NCBI RefSeq assembly: GCF_025755255.1
Contig: NZ_JALIEB010000007.1
Span: 142,146 to 206,145 of the forward strand
Source: Roseobacter sinensis
GTDB lineage: Bacteria; Pseudomonadota; Alphaproteobacteria; Rhodobacterales; Rhodobacteraceae
DNA length: 64,000 bases
Direction of reading: 5' to 3'
Below the pieces are notes generated by a model. The model was not told the DNA's origin, made no database searches, and was given only the letters and a program-made list of their open reading frames with translations. Both the position numbers and the translations under genes were made by a program. This document shows, piece after piece, positions 44,397 through 52,693 of the stretch (position 1 is its first letter; every line of letters starts with the position of its first letter).

Positions 44397-45284
44397 ATTG
44401 TGCAAAGGGAGCGGACCTGCGTCCAAAGCGCGCTTGTTTGGCCGCCCGCAGCAACCTGCCAGCCCCTCTTCGCGATAATGCCGCACCCATGTCATGTGGG
44501 TCACCTCCCAGCCCTCTCTGGCCGGACGGATGCCGAAGCAGTGATACTCGAACCGCGGGCGGGCGTAGGCCAATCCACGTCGCCGCTTTCGCAAGCCCTC
44601 ATCCCCTGATCGTGTGTGTGATGCCGACGGGCTGACCGGTGCAAGCCCGCCGACTGGCATCGGACGTTCGCCATTTTTGTCGCGAAAGCCTCGAGCGCAG
44701 CGTTTCCGACCGGGCCGTCCGGCTACGAGGGGTGTTCTCGTTTACCAATGCGCACGACTTCTTTGCATCCGACGCGCTCGTGCCGCCCAGCTTTGCTTTG
44801 TGTTTGTGGAGCCCGGCATCGCTGATCCCGGACATGCCGCAGAGCGTCCAATCTTCAACCCCTGCCTTGAACTGCTTGAGCGCTCCAATGAGCTGTTCAT
44901 CAAAATAACCTGCGATCCGCAACTCATCCCGTGCTCAGCCCCATCATCACCACCTTAACGGTCCTGCTTCGGGAGGATGCGTGGCCTCCAAATCCAACAA
45001 GGCCGCGCGCGCGGGCTGCATGACTGACGCTGCGTAGGGCACGCCGACGGGTAAGTTGCCCCCTTTAGGCCGGACATCCAAATTCACTACCGATTTGGCA
45101 TGGATCGAACGAAGCTGAAGTTGCAAGGCTGATCGGCACGGGCGGAGGGCACCTCACGCAACATCAATACTGTTGTGAAGCTGCTGAAAACGGCGACCGC
45201 GTCGAAGATTGCTTTCCCGACTTGGAATTGCGCGGGAGTTGCCGCGCCGGTACATTTCTTCAAAACCACCTGCAGGAGCGCTCA
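44397..45284. other. Decayed region with IS3 remnant between catabolic islands
   Basis: A region of 888 bp without an intact gene. The left part (to about 44922) is a broken IS3-family element on the minus strand. The right part (44923-45284) has no recognisable coding signal except the leader of the cupin gene. It separates the Ldh2 operon from the uronate locus. Confidence 0.65.
44410..44922 (-). pseudogene. IS3-family transposase remnant (orfA and part of orfB)
   Basis: The frame from 44922 reads FDEQLIGALKQFKAGVEDW, LCGMSGISDAGLHKHKAKLG and SDAKKSCALVNENT. This matches the OrfA helix-turn-helix and leucine-zipper start of IS3 elements, with many substitutions. After a loss of sequence it continues (DASRRACTGQPVG) to a stop near 44599. 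An adjacent frame then shows LAYARPRFEYHCFGIRPARE, GWEVTHMTWVRHYREEGLAG, the first part of an OrfB. The DDE catalytic domain is missing. No inverted repeats were found. Confidence 0.8.
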
Positions 45285-45749
45285 GTGCCAAAAGTGATCG
45301 TCAATGACCTCCCAACATACGACGGGCCCGACGCCGCTGCAGCTTTTGCCGGCCCATTAGGTGACTACATTGGACGTGCGATTTCCAAACACCATGGGCT
45401 AAACCATCTTGGTGCGAATATTGAAACGCTGATGCCGGGAGCATCTTCCTCTCATCGTCATTGGCATGATCGCACCGACGAGTTGGTCGTTGTTCTCGAT
45501 GGTCATCTGGTCCTCGAAGATGACGCGGGCAGCACTGATCTCGGCGCAGGTGATGTCGCCGTTTTTCCGGCAGGCGATCCCAATGGACACTGCATTACGA
45601 ACAGATCGAATGCACCGGCCACATTCCTGGTCGTCGGCACCCGCGATGCGGAAGATCGCTGTTTCTACGCTGACATTGATCTCGTCTTGCACCCCGATGG
45701 AAGGCTGACGCATCGAGATGGAGAAGACCCCGCCCAGGGCAATCGTTAG
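45285..45749 (+). CDS. Cupin-domain protein
   Basis: A 154-aa single-domain cupin. The metal site SHRHWHDRTDELVVVLDGHL gives the H-x-H...E...G pattern and is followed by LGAGDVAVFPAGDPNGHCIT with the second-motif histidine. The GTG at 45285, preceded by CAGGAG, starts the natural N-terminus (PKVIVNDLPTYDG). It is flanked by decayed DNA, so its role beside the uronate locus is uncertain. Sugar-binding, dioxygenase or isomerase roles are all possible. Confidence 0.8.
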   Translation: MPKVIVNDLPTYDGPDAAAAFAGPLGDYIGRAISKHHGLNHLGANIETLMPGASSSHRHWHDRTDELVVVLDGHLVLEDDAGSTDLGAGDVAVFPAGDPNGHCITNRSNAPATFLVVGTRDAEDRCFYADIDLVLHPDGRLTHRDGEDPAQGNR

Positions 45750-46151
45750 GGCCGCGACCCGAAAGCGGGATGGGACAGTTGTTCGCGAAGGAGCGGTGAA
45801 GATGAGGTTTTGCGTTGAAAGCAGAAGCCGGAATCTCCCACAGCTAAACGAGGCCAAGACGCTCCGGATCAGCACTGTCATGCATCGCATGGGCCTGCCA
45901 GATTGGCCACTTCTGGACCGTCGACGCTCGATAAGCGACGCCAAACCCAGGCTATGGACATAGGCCAACGAAAGTCTCAACATGGCGATAGGCAGACCAG
46001 CCGCGAAACCACAATTGAGCGCAGTTTGACCTTGAAGGATGCCCCCGACGGTGGAGCGACGTCTTTGTCGCTGCTGTAGTGGGTGCGGCCCTCTCTCAGG
46101 GCCGAGTTCGACTGTCCGTATCCCGATCTGCGAAGACGCGTGCAACGAGTG
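45750..46151. other. Intergenic region upstream of uronate dehydrogenase
   Basis: A region of 402 bp with no gene I recognise. It contains a perfect 7-bp hairpin with a 5-nt loop (CGGCCCT / AGGGCCG, 46086-46104), 48 bp before the uronate dehydrogenase ATG. Frames crossing it on both strands show no family features and it is probably decayed DNA. Confidence 0.55.
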
Positions 46152-46907
46152 ATGCAACCAAAACTACTCTTGACCGGCAGCGCTGGCCGGGTCGGCCAGT
46201 TGATCCGCCCTCGCCTTGGCGCGCTTGGCGGTGCCCTACGCCTGTGCGATCTCCGGTCCGCCGCTCCACTGCGTCCTTGGGAAGAGGAGATCGTTGGCGA
46301 TCTCTGCGCGATCGCTGATAAGGCGGTCGAGGGGTGCGACACCGTCATCCATCTGGCCGGCATCGCAACCGAAGACGCGTTCGATCCCCTGATCGATGCC
46401 AACATCCGGGCTACCTATGCGCTCTACGAGGCGGCGCGCAAAGCTGGTGTCAGGCGTATCCTCTTGGCATCGACCAATCATGTCTCGGGCTTCTATCCCG
46501 CGTCCGAGCGTGTCGGCCCTTCGTTGCTGCCGAGGCCGGACAGTCTTTACGCGCTGTCGAAGCTCTGGTGTGAGGGGCTGGCCCGGCTCTATTTCGACGC
46601 CCACGGCATCGGCAGCACGGTTGTCCGGATCGGTTCGGTCACCGAAAGCCCGGAAACCCCGCGACATCGCCATACATGGTTCGCGCCCGACGATCTGGTG
46701 ACCCTGATCCAATGGGTGGTCGCGACACCCGAGCCCCGCTTCGATCTCTTCTACGGGGCGACGCCAATCGGTGACGGGTGTTTCTGGACGACCGAAGGAC
46801 AGCCCGATGGCTGGGCACCGGCCGCAACGACCCGCCTCGACGGGCTGCCGGAGGGCGATACGGGCCCGTGGCAGGGCGGCGGCCTCGCGGATCGTTTCGA
46901 GCGGTGA
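46152..46907 (+). CDS. NAD-dependent uronate dehydrogenase (Udh-like)
   Basis: A 251-aa short-chain oxidoreductase that oxidises the C1 of a uronic acid to an aldarolactone. Features are the Rossmann loop LLTGSAGRVGQLIRPRL at 6-22, VIHLAGIATED, STNHVSGFYP, and the Tyr133-x3-Lys137 pair (YALSKLWCEGLARLY). The late WFAPDDLVTLIQ segment is also typical. The start at 46152 leaves the family length. A lactonase gene follows with a GTGA overlap, which fits the product of this enzyme. Confidence 0.88.
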   Translation: MQPKLLLTGSAGRVGQLIRPRLGALGGALRLCDLRSAAPLRPWEEEIVGDLCAIADKAVEGCDTVIHLAGIATEDAFDPLIDANIRATYALYEAARKAGVRRILLASTNHVSGFYPASERVGPSLLPRPDSLYALSKLWCEGLARLYFDAHGIGSTVVRIGSVTESPETPRHRHTWFAPDDLVTLIQWVVATPEPRFDLFYGATPIGDGCFWTTEGQPDGWAPAATTRLDGLPEGDTGPWQGGGLADRFER

Positions 46908-47695
46908 GCGATGCGGTTCCCGTCGGCCGCTATCGGGCCGTGCTGGGCGAAAGCACACTCTGGCTGCCCGAGCGCAAGTGCATCGCCTGGGTCGACATCG
47001 AAGGGCGCGCCACAATCCTGACCGATGTCGAAACGGGAGAGGAGCAAATCAACAAGTTGCCGGACCGGCCGACGGCCCTTGCCGATCTCGGCTCCGGCCT
47101 GCTGGTCGCGCGGGACTGCGGGATCGTTGGTCCGGACGGGACCATCCTCGCAGCCAACCCGCAACGGCCGCCGGGACGGTTCAACGACGGGACGGCCGGG
47201 ATCGGCGGCCAGTTCTGGATCAGTACCATCGGACCGGAGGGCGGGCGGCTGCATCGTCTGGGCCGGGACGGACAGGCGTGGCACCTGCGCCGCGATCTCG
47301 TGACCGGGCTGGGCACACCCAATGGCCTGGCGCTGTCGCCAGATGGCCAATGGCTCTATCTGTCCGACAGCCGGGCCGAGCGCCAGGGTATCTGGCGTTT
47401 CGCCCACGACCCGCGCACCGGTGACATCACAGACCGCCAGCCGTTCTTCGAAACCGCTGGCCATACCGGTCGGCCGGACGGCGCGACCACCGACACAGCG
47501 GGGAACTACTGGTTCGCAGGTATGGACGCTGGAGAGGTGGTCTGCTTGTCGCCGTCGGGCGACATCCTGCGCCGCGTTCCGTTGCCGGTGTCCAAGCCCA
47601 CCCGTCCCGCCTTGGCCAGTGGCCGCCTTTTCGTGACATCCATCCGGATGCCCGACGAGCCCCTGTCGGGCCGATTGCTGGCCGTGACCCTCTAA
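46904..47695 (+). CDS. SMP-30/gluconolactonase family lactonase
   Basis: A 263-aa six-bladed beta-propeller lactonase. It has the first-blade GESTLWLPERKCIAWVDIEG with the metal glutamate, the asparagine in NDGTAGIGGQFWIS, GLGTPNGLALSPDGQWLYLS, and the aspartate in HTGRPDGATTDTAGNYW. It starts with GTG at 46904 overlapping the uronate dehydrogenase TGA. It probably opens the aldarolactone made by that enzyme. It converges on the enolase-superfamily gene at 47713. Confidence 0.9.
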   Translation: MSDAVPVGRYRAVLGESTLWLPERKCIAWVDIEGRATILTDVETGEEQINKLPDRPTALADLGSGLLVARDCGIVGPDGTILAANPQRPPGRFNDGTAGIGGQFWISTIGPEGGRLHRLGRDGQAWHLRRDLVTGLGTPNGLALSPDGQWLYLSDSRAERQGIWRFAHDPRTGDITDRQPFFETAGHTGRPDGATTDTAGNYWFAGMDAGEVVCLSPSGDILRRVPLPVSKPTRPALASGRLFVTSIRMPDEPLSGRLLAVTL

Positions 47696-47712
47696 CCTGA
47701 CGAGGCGCCACT

Positions 47713-48873
47713 TCAATCCGGCAGGGTATTGGCCGCGATGAAATCCCGATCGAGCGCGTCTCCGAGACCCGGTGCCTCGGAGAGATGCACGAGGCCATCC
47801 GCATCCATCGGATCCGGGATCGCCGTCAGATGCGGGGGCGGCGCATCATGATCGAGAAACGGGTGCAGAAGCCCCCTCTCGTAGTAGCGTCCCGCGCCTG
47901 TGCCTCCAATCAGGGCGAGGTTGCCGACACCGCCGCCATGCACCTCGATCTCCATGTTGAAGCTTTGCGCGAGATGGACGCATTTGATCGCAGGCGTGAT
48001 GCCTCCGACGTCATTCACGCCGGTGCGCAGCACATCGCAGGCGCCGGACGCCGCCCATTCCGCCCGCGTGAAATGCTTGCCCGGCGCACTTTCCGGTCCG
48101 ATCACGGGAATGCTCAACTGCTGCGACAGCCAGCGGTACGAAGATGTCGAGGCCTCCTCCATCGGTTCCTCGTACCAAAGGTAGCCAAGCGCCTCGATCC
48201 CCCGCCCTAGGGTCAGGGCCTCGGTGCGCGAATACCAATGGTTGGCGTCGAGCATGAGGGCAATGTCGGATCCCACGGCCTCGCGCACAGCCGCGCAGGC
48301 GGCGATATCCATCCGGACCGATGGTGCCCAGGAGACGGGCGGCATCCAGGTATGCAACTTGATCGCCTGATACCCCCGCGCAACAAGCGCCTCGGCAAAG
48401 TGCCCATAATCCTCGGGCGTCGCGAGTCCCTCCTTTCGCTCATCACCGCACATCGTGCTGCCATAGGCCGGCACTTTGTTGCGCGCACCGCCGATCAGGC
48501 GCCAGACCGGCAGGCCGAGCGCCTTGCCCGCAAGATCCCAAAGCGCATGGTCCACGTAGCCGATGGCCTTGTCCGTGAGTTGCTGGGCCGCGCCGCGCTG
48601 CCAGCGCGCCATTGCCTGCCAGAGCCGCTCCCGGTCGAACGGGTTCTGGTCAAGAAGAATCGGCCGGATGTACGCCTCAAGCAACTCTGCGCGCAGCACG
48701 CTCGGAGGGCAGAGAACCTCACCGGTCACACCCGCATCGGTGTCGATCGAGAGCAGGGCCAGCGTTGTCGGGCGCGGGGCGCAGGGGTGATCGTGACCGT
48801 CGCTGTCCTTTTCTTTGACCGTCTCGGTCCGAAAGCGGATCAGCCGGACGCTGGTGATCGCAAGCGCCTTCAT
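47713..48873 (-). CDS. Mandelate racemase/muconate lactonizing-type sugar-acid dehydratase
   Basis: A 386-aa enolase-superfamily enzyme, likely an acid-sugar dehydratase. Mg ligands are Asp209 (LDANHW), Glu235/236 (WYEEPMEE) and Glu261 (IGPES). The general base region has Lys172-x-His174 (QAIKLHTW), and His312 (EVHGGGVGN) completes the site. The start at 48873 overlaps the upstream gene's stop (ATGA). K-x-H in place of K-x-K marks an unusual subgroup. It is the last gene of the long minus-strand uronate operon. Confidence 0.88.
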   Translation of the reverse strand: MKALAITSVRLIRFRTETVKEKDSDGHDHPCAPRPTTLALLSIDTDAGVTGEVLCPPSVLRAELLEAYIRPILLDQNPFDRERLWQAMARWQRGAAQQLTDKAIGYVDHALWDLAGKALGLPVWRLIGGARNKVPAYGSTMCGDERKEGLATPEDYGHFAEALVARGYQAIKLHTWMPPVSWAPSVRMDIAACAAVREAVGSDIALMLDANHWYSRTEALTLGRGIEALGYLWYEEPMEEASTSSYRWLSQQLSIPVIGPESAPGKHFTRAEWAASGACDVLRTGVNDVGGITPAIKCVHLAQSFNMEIEVHGGGVGNLALIGGTGAGRYYERGLLHPFLDHDAPPPHLTAIPDPMDADGLVHLSEAPGLGDALDRDFIAANTLPD

Positions 48874-49970
48874 AGGCGATAGTCCTTGTAGGGAGACCGT
48901 TCGAGCAGATCGTGGTTCAGCTCGACACCCCAGCCGGGACCATCGGGCGCCCGCGTCACCCCACCATGCACCTCGGGAAGCGGGGTGTAGATCTCTTCCG
49001 CCCAGGGCTGACGATCGAGCCGCCCGCGCCATTCATGGGCTTCCGTGTGGTCCGGCAGCGACGTCAGAAGGTGAAGGGTGAAGATCTGGAGCATCGACAT
49101 GGTCGGGCAATGCGGCATCAGGGGCAGCCCTGCCTCTTGCGCGATCGTGGTCGCCTGAAGACAGCGCGACAGACCACCGATATAGGCCAAGTCGCATTGC
49201 AGGATATCCACCACTCCGTCGCGGGCCATGACGCGGAACTTCCCCATGTCATTGTCCTGCTCGCCACCCGACACGGCCATGGAGAGGGTCTTGGCCACGC
49301 GCGCCGTCCCGATCATATCATCGAAGGGGCATGGTTCCTCGAAGTGATAGAAGTCATGGGCTTCCATCAGCCGGCCCGTCACGATAGCGGCGTCCGGGTC
49401 GTATCCGCCGTTGGCATCGCCTGACAGGCGCATCTGCGGAAACGCAGCGCGCAACGCCGGGATCAGCTGTTCGGTCCGCTCTTCATGTCCTTCCACCGTG
49501 CCGCCCAGGCGCCAGCCGACCTGCACCTTGACCGCCGTGTAGCCGTTGGCGGCGACCTCGGCCCGGATGCCCTCGATTTCCTCCTCCGGAGTGGTCTTGC
49601 GCGTCCGGCGCGACAGGTAGACGGGAATGTCGCGGGCGGCAGACGCGCCCAACAAGGCCCAGACCGGTGCGCCCGCCCGCTTGCCCGCAAGATCCCAGAG
49701 CGCGGTGTCGACGCCCGCCAATGCGCGCGCCAGAAACGATCCGCGAAACTTGTAGGCGTTGTTCCAGACATGCTCCGACACCGCGCGGGTATCTGCTGCA
49801 CGCCCCAGAACGCGCGGAATGACGAGCCGGTCGAGCGCAACGGCGGTCACCTCCGAGGCGAGAGCCGCCGTCTGGCCCCAGCCCGTCGCCCCGTCGCGGT
49901 CGGTAACTTTCACGACGAGGCATTCGGGAAGCGCCCATGTCTCGATCCGATCGATAACAGACGTGCCCAT
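48870..49970 (-). CDS. Mandelate racemase/muconate lactonizing-type enzyme
   Basis: A 366-aa enolase-superfamily member. It has Lys148-x-Gln150 (AVKVQVGW), Asp185 and Asn187 (SGDANGGYD), Glu211/212 (FEEPCPFDD), Glu237 (SGGEQDN), Asp260 (LQCDLAY) and His287 (MPHCPT). The D/H dyad suits dehydration or cycloisomerisation of an aldarate or aldarolactone, as in galactarolactone cycloisomerase or glucarate/galactarate dehydratases. The second lysine of K-x-K is replaced by glutamine. It starts 6 bp after the end of the propeller protein gene. Confidence 0.88.
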   Translation of the reverse strand: MGTSVIDRIETWALPECLVVKVTDRDGATGWGQTAALASEVTAVALDRLVIPRVLGRAADTRAVSEHVWNNAYKFRGSFLARALAGVDTALWDLAGKRAGAPVWALLGASAARDIPVYLSRRTRKTTPEEEIEGIRAEVAANGYTAVKVQVGWRLGGTVEGHEERTEQLIPALRAAFPQMRLSGDANGGYDPDAAIVTGRLMEAHDFYHFEEPCPFDDMIGTARVAKTLSMAVSGGEQDNDMGKFRVMARDGVVDILQCDLAYIGGLSRCLQATTIAQEAGLPLMPHCPTMSMLQIFTLHLLTSLPDHTEAHEWRGRLDRQPWAEEIYTPLPEVHGGVTRAPDGPGWGVELNHDLLERSPYKDYRL

Positions 49971-49976
49971 GCGCCG

Positions 49977-51428
49977 TCACCTTACTGCGGTCTGCGCCGC
50001 ACCCAACCCGCGCATGTCGAGGAACGGGCGTTCCGAGTGATTGTCCGACATCTGGTTGGCGACCGACAACCGGTAGGCCGGATCATCCCACGGCGAGGGC
50101 AACTCGGCCGGTGCCGGACCGGCGGCGCCGTAGACCAGCATCTCGTTCTCGTCGAAGACCACGACTTCTTCGCGGTAGTCGCCGATCAGGTCGACGGCAT
50201 GCATGTAGAGCCGCATGTCCTCCGCATGGTGGCTGAAGACGGCTGCCCTGTAGTTTTCGCGGATTTCGAGCTTGGCGTTGCTGGCGACGTTGACGATGAT
50301 CCCGTACTCACCCTCGAAGACCTCGTCCACGCTGCGGTCGCCATCCCAGTCGATTGCATAGCCCGAGCTGAAGTGCTTGTCGCCCCGGAACAACTCCTCC
50401 CCTGTGCCCGAGAGGACCACCATCTGCTTTTCGTCGTCGCCGAGCGCCCATTCCACGGTCAGCTCCAGTCCGGGACTGTCGGGGAAGAACTCACCGGCGA
50501 CGAGAAGCTTGGCGTCGTCATGAACGCCGGGGCTCTCCCAAAGCGTTTCCCCGGTGACCGGGTCGAGCACTTTGGCGTGGAGCCCCTCGTAGGACAGGGC
50601 GAGTTCCTCACCATCGCGATCCGGGATGAGATCCGCGACGATCACCTTGTCGAGATGGTCGTAGTAATGGCCCTCACCAAGCCAGGCCTCGGGGGTGAGC
50701 CGCATGCCCTGAGCGCCGTCCGGACCGAAGAGGTGACGGCCAATGACCTCCTGCGCGCCGTCCCCGTTCAGATCGTAGGCCCAGGGGTAATGCGCTGGGA
50801 TGATCCCCGCATCATCGTCCGCCGTCGCCCACAGGAGCGTCAGATCCGCTGAGAAAGCGCGGAGCCTGCCATCGGAATTGCGCTCGTCGATCAGCAGCAG
50901 CTCGGACGGGGTGCCGTCGCCAGTCAGGTCTGCGACGATGGTCTTCACACGAAGAGAGCGTTTCGCGTGGTGCGATTTGGGATTCGCAATATCGAGCTCT
51001 GCTCGGTGCTTGACCGCGCCCGTCGCGCCGTCGACCACTCGCATTTCCATGCTCCCGCGCTCGGTGGCAAAGGCGCCCGCAACCTCCGACAGACCGTCGC
51101 CGTCGAGGTCCCAGATCACGTATTTGTAGAAGTACCGGTTGGAGGGCAAGGGCAGATCGAACCCTGCTTCATAGTCCCACAGCAACTCCACACCGTCACC
51201 GGTGAACCGGAACGCCTGCATGCGGTTCGAGTTCACATGGCGAATGAAATCGCGCGGATCTCCATCGTTGTCGAGGTCCCCGAAATGGGCGGATGATCCT
51301 CTGAAATAGGCGCCTTCGGGCGCGAAGGACGACAGGTCCAGGTGCAGTTTGAGTTCAGGTGCAGGCAGCTCTCCGGCCAAAGCAGGAGCGGCCGCCAGCA
51401 CAAAGGCAAGCGATAGATAAGGCTTCAT
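49977..51428 (-). CDS. Secreted FG-GAP/beta-propeller protein, candidate polysaccharide lyase
   Basis: A 483-aa exported protein with a clean Sec signal peptide (KPYLSLAFVLAAAPALA, cut near 19). Seven Asp-rich calcium-loop motifs are spread along it: DLDNDGDPRD at 51, DLDGDGLSEV at 107, DLTGDGTPSE at 167, DLNGDGAQEV at 219, DLIPDRDGEE at 266, DWDGDRSVDE at 360 and DLIGDYREEV at 413. The last is like the GDWREE strand of PL11 rhamnogalacturonan lyases, and TGETLWE also recurs there. Ulvan lyase propellers (PL24/PL25) are alternatives. Its locus strongly implies action on a uronic-acid polymer, but activity is inferred. Confidence 0.75.
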   Translation of the reverse strand: MKPYLSLAFVLAAAPALAGELPAPELKLHLDLSSFAPEGAYFRGSSAHFGDLDNDGDPRDFIRHVNSNRMQAFRFTGDGVELLWDYEAGFDLPLPSNRYFYKYVIWDLDGDGLSEVAGAFATERGSMEMRVVDGATGAVKHRAELDIANPKSHHAKRSLRVKTIVADLTGDGTPSELLLIDERNSDGRLRAFSADLTLLWATADDDAGIIPAHYPWAYDLNGDGAQEVIGRHLFGPDGAQGMRLTPEAWLGEGHYYDHLDKVIVADLIPDRDGEELALSYEGLHAKVLDPVTGETLWESPGVHDDAKLLVAGEFFPDSPGLELTVEWALGDDEKQMVVLSGTGEELFRGDKHFSSGYAIDWDGDRSVDEVFEGEYGIIVNVASNAKLEIRENYRAAVFSHHAEDMRLYMHAVDLIGDYREEVVVFDENEMLVYGAAGPAPAELPSPWDDPAYRLSVANQMSDNHSERPFLDMRGLGAAQTAVR

Positions 51429-51565
51429 GTCTTTCTCCCTCGGTTAAGCTCCCAGCGCGATGGGTCGTCTCGCTGCGGAGCAGATGCGTCTGCTCATCAG
51501 GATGGCTGCGGCATGATCGCGCCGCGGCACGCGTTCAGTGGACCGGCACCGGAGCATGCGCGTGT

Positions 51566-52693
51566 TCACCAGCAGGTCTCCTCCGTTCCGGCAAGGCGCT
51601 GCAGCGCCTCGTAATAGTAGTAGTCGCCGTAGATCAGGCTTACATCGATCCACTGGTCCTGCGGCAGCTTGCCGGTCGCATGCAACAGCAGGCCGTCCTG
51701 CGCCGGATCGTCGAAGGCCGTGCAGCGCTCGGTCAGGGTCCGGATCAGGGCCTCGGCTTCACCGCGGGCCCGCGGGCAGCCGAGGCGGGCAAGTTCGAGA
51801 AGGCCGCAGGCGGTCACGGCGGCAGCTGAGCTGTCGCGCGGTGCCGTCACGGCGTCAGGCGCCCGGAAATCCCAGGGTGGGACCCCGTGCGGAGCATTCA
51901 TCTCAAGAAACCTGTCCGCCACCGTTCGCGCCTTTTCCCGATAACCGGCGTGGCCAGTATACCGGGCAGCGATCGCCAGGCCGTAGACGGCCCAGGACTG
52001 GCCCCGCGACCAGGCGCTGTCGGCCGCGTAACCCTGACCGCCATGTGCGGCAACGCGCGCGCCACTTCTCTGGTCGAACTCCACGATGTGGTGCGTTGTG
52101 TCGTCCGCGCGAATGAATTCGGGGATCGCGCGGGACAGATGCCCCCGTGCCAGGTTCGCAAAGCGCGGCTCGCCCGTCACCTCGCTCGCCCAGAAGAGCA
52201 GCGGCAGGTTCATAAAGGTGTCGATGATTGAATAGCCACGCCGGTTTTCCGCGTTCCAGGCCTCGATCACCCCGCCGGCGACGTTGAAGCGTCCCATCAG
52301 CAGATTGGCCGCCACCAACCCGCGCCGCCGCGCATCCTCCGCGCCGGTCTGCTTGAACCGCATCACGGCCGTGGGCTGAAACTGGAACCCGACATCATGG
52401 TGCAGCTCGTGAAACCACGCATGATCGATGAGGGCAAAGAGCTGATCTTCGGCCTGACGCGCGAGATCGGCAAGGCGCGCGTCTGGGCCGTCGTTCAGCC
52501 TCAGCCGGATCAGGCCCGGCCAGAACCCGGACGTCCACCACCAGGCGAGATCCATCGGATACCGCCCGTCGACGGTGGCGTGCAGGAACGCGGCACCGGC
52601 CTTGGCGACCAGCTGGTCGAGCTTGGCGCGCGCGCCGCCGTAAGCGGTGGCCACCCAATCGGGCGGCGCGACCTCACGAGGCGCGAGGTTCAT
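51566..52693 (-). CDS. GH88-type unsaturated glucuronyl hydrolase
   Basis: A 375-aa cytosolic (alpha/alpha)6-barrel enzyme that removes 4,5-unsaturated uronic acid from oligosaccharides left by lyases. Both catalytic-position aspartates of GH88 are present: Asp100 (HHDVGFQFQPTAV) and Asp158 (GYSIIDTFMNLPLLFWA). Also seen are AHGGQGYAADSAWSRGQSW and APRDSSAAAVTACGLLELA. No signal peptide is present. It overlaps the heparinase-like gene by 4 bp and so works on the same oligomers. Confidence 0.92.
   Translation of the reverse strand: MNLAPREVAPPDWVATAYGGARAKLDQLVAKAGAAFLHATVDGRYPMDLAWWWTSGFWPGLIRLRLNDGPDARLADLARQAEDQLFALIDHAWFHELHHDVGFQFQPTAVMRFKQTGAEDARRRGLVAANLLMGRFNVAGGVIEAWNAENRRGYSIIDTFMNLPLLFWASEVTGEPRFANLARGHLSRAIPEFIRADDTTHHIVEFDQRSGARVAAHGGQGYAADSAWSRGQSWAVYGLAIAARYTGHAGYREKARTVADRFLEMNAPHGVPPWDFRAPDAVTAPRDSSAAAVTACGLLELARLGCPRARGEAEALIRTLTERCTAFDDPAQDGLLLHATGKLPQDQWIDVSLIYGDYYYYEALQRLAGTEETCW

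Noticed and set aside
45399..46157. 252-codon minus-strand frame across the cupin gene and the following gap
   Set aside because: No recognisable domain and it opposes a good cupin gene.
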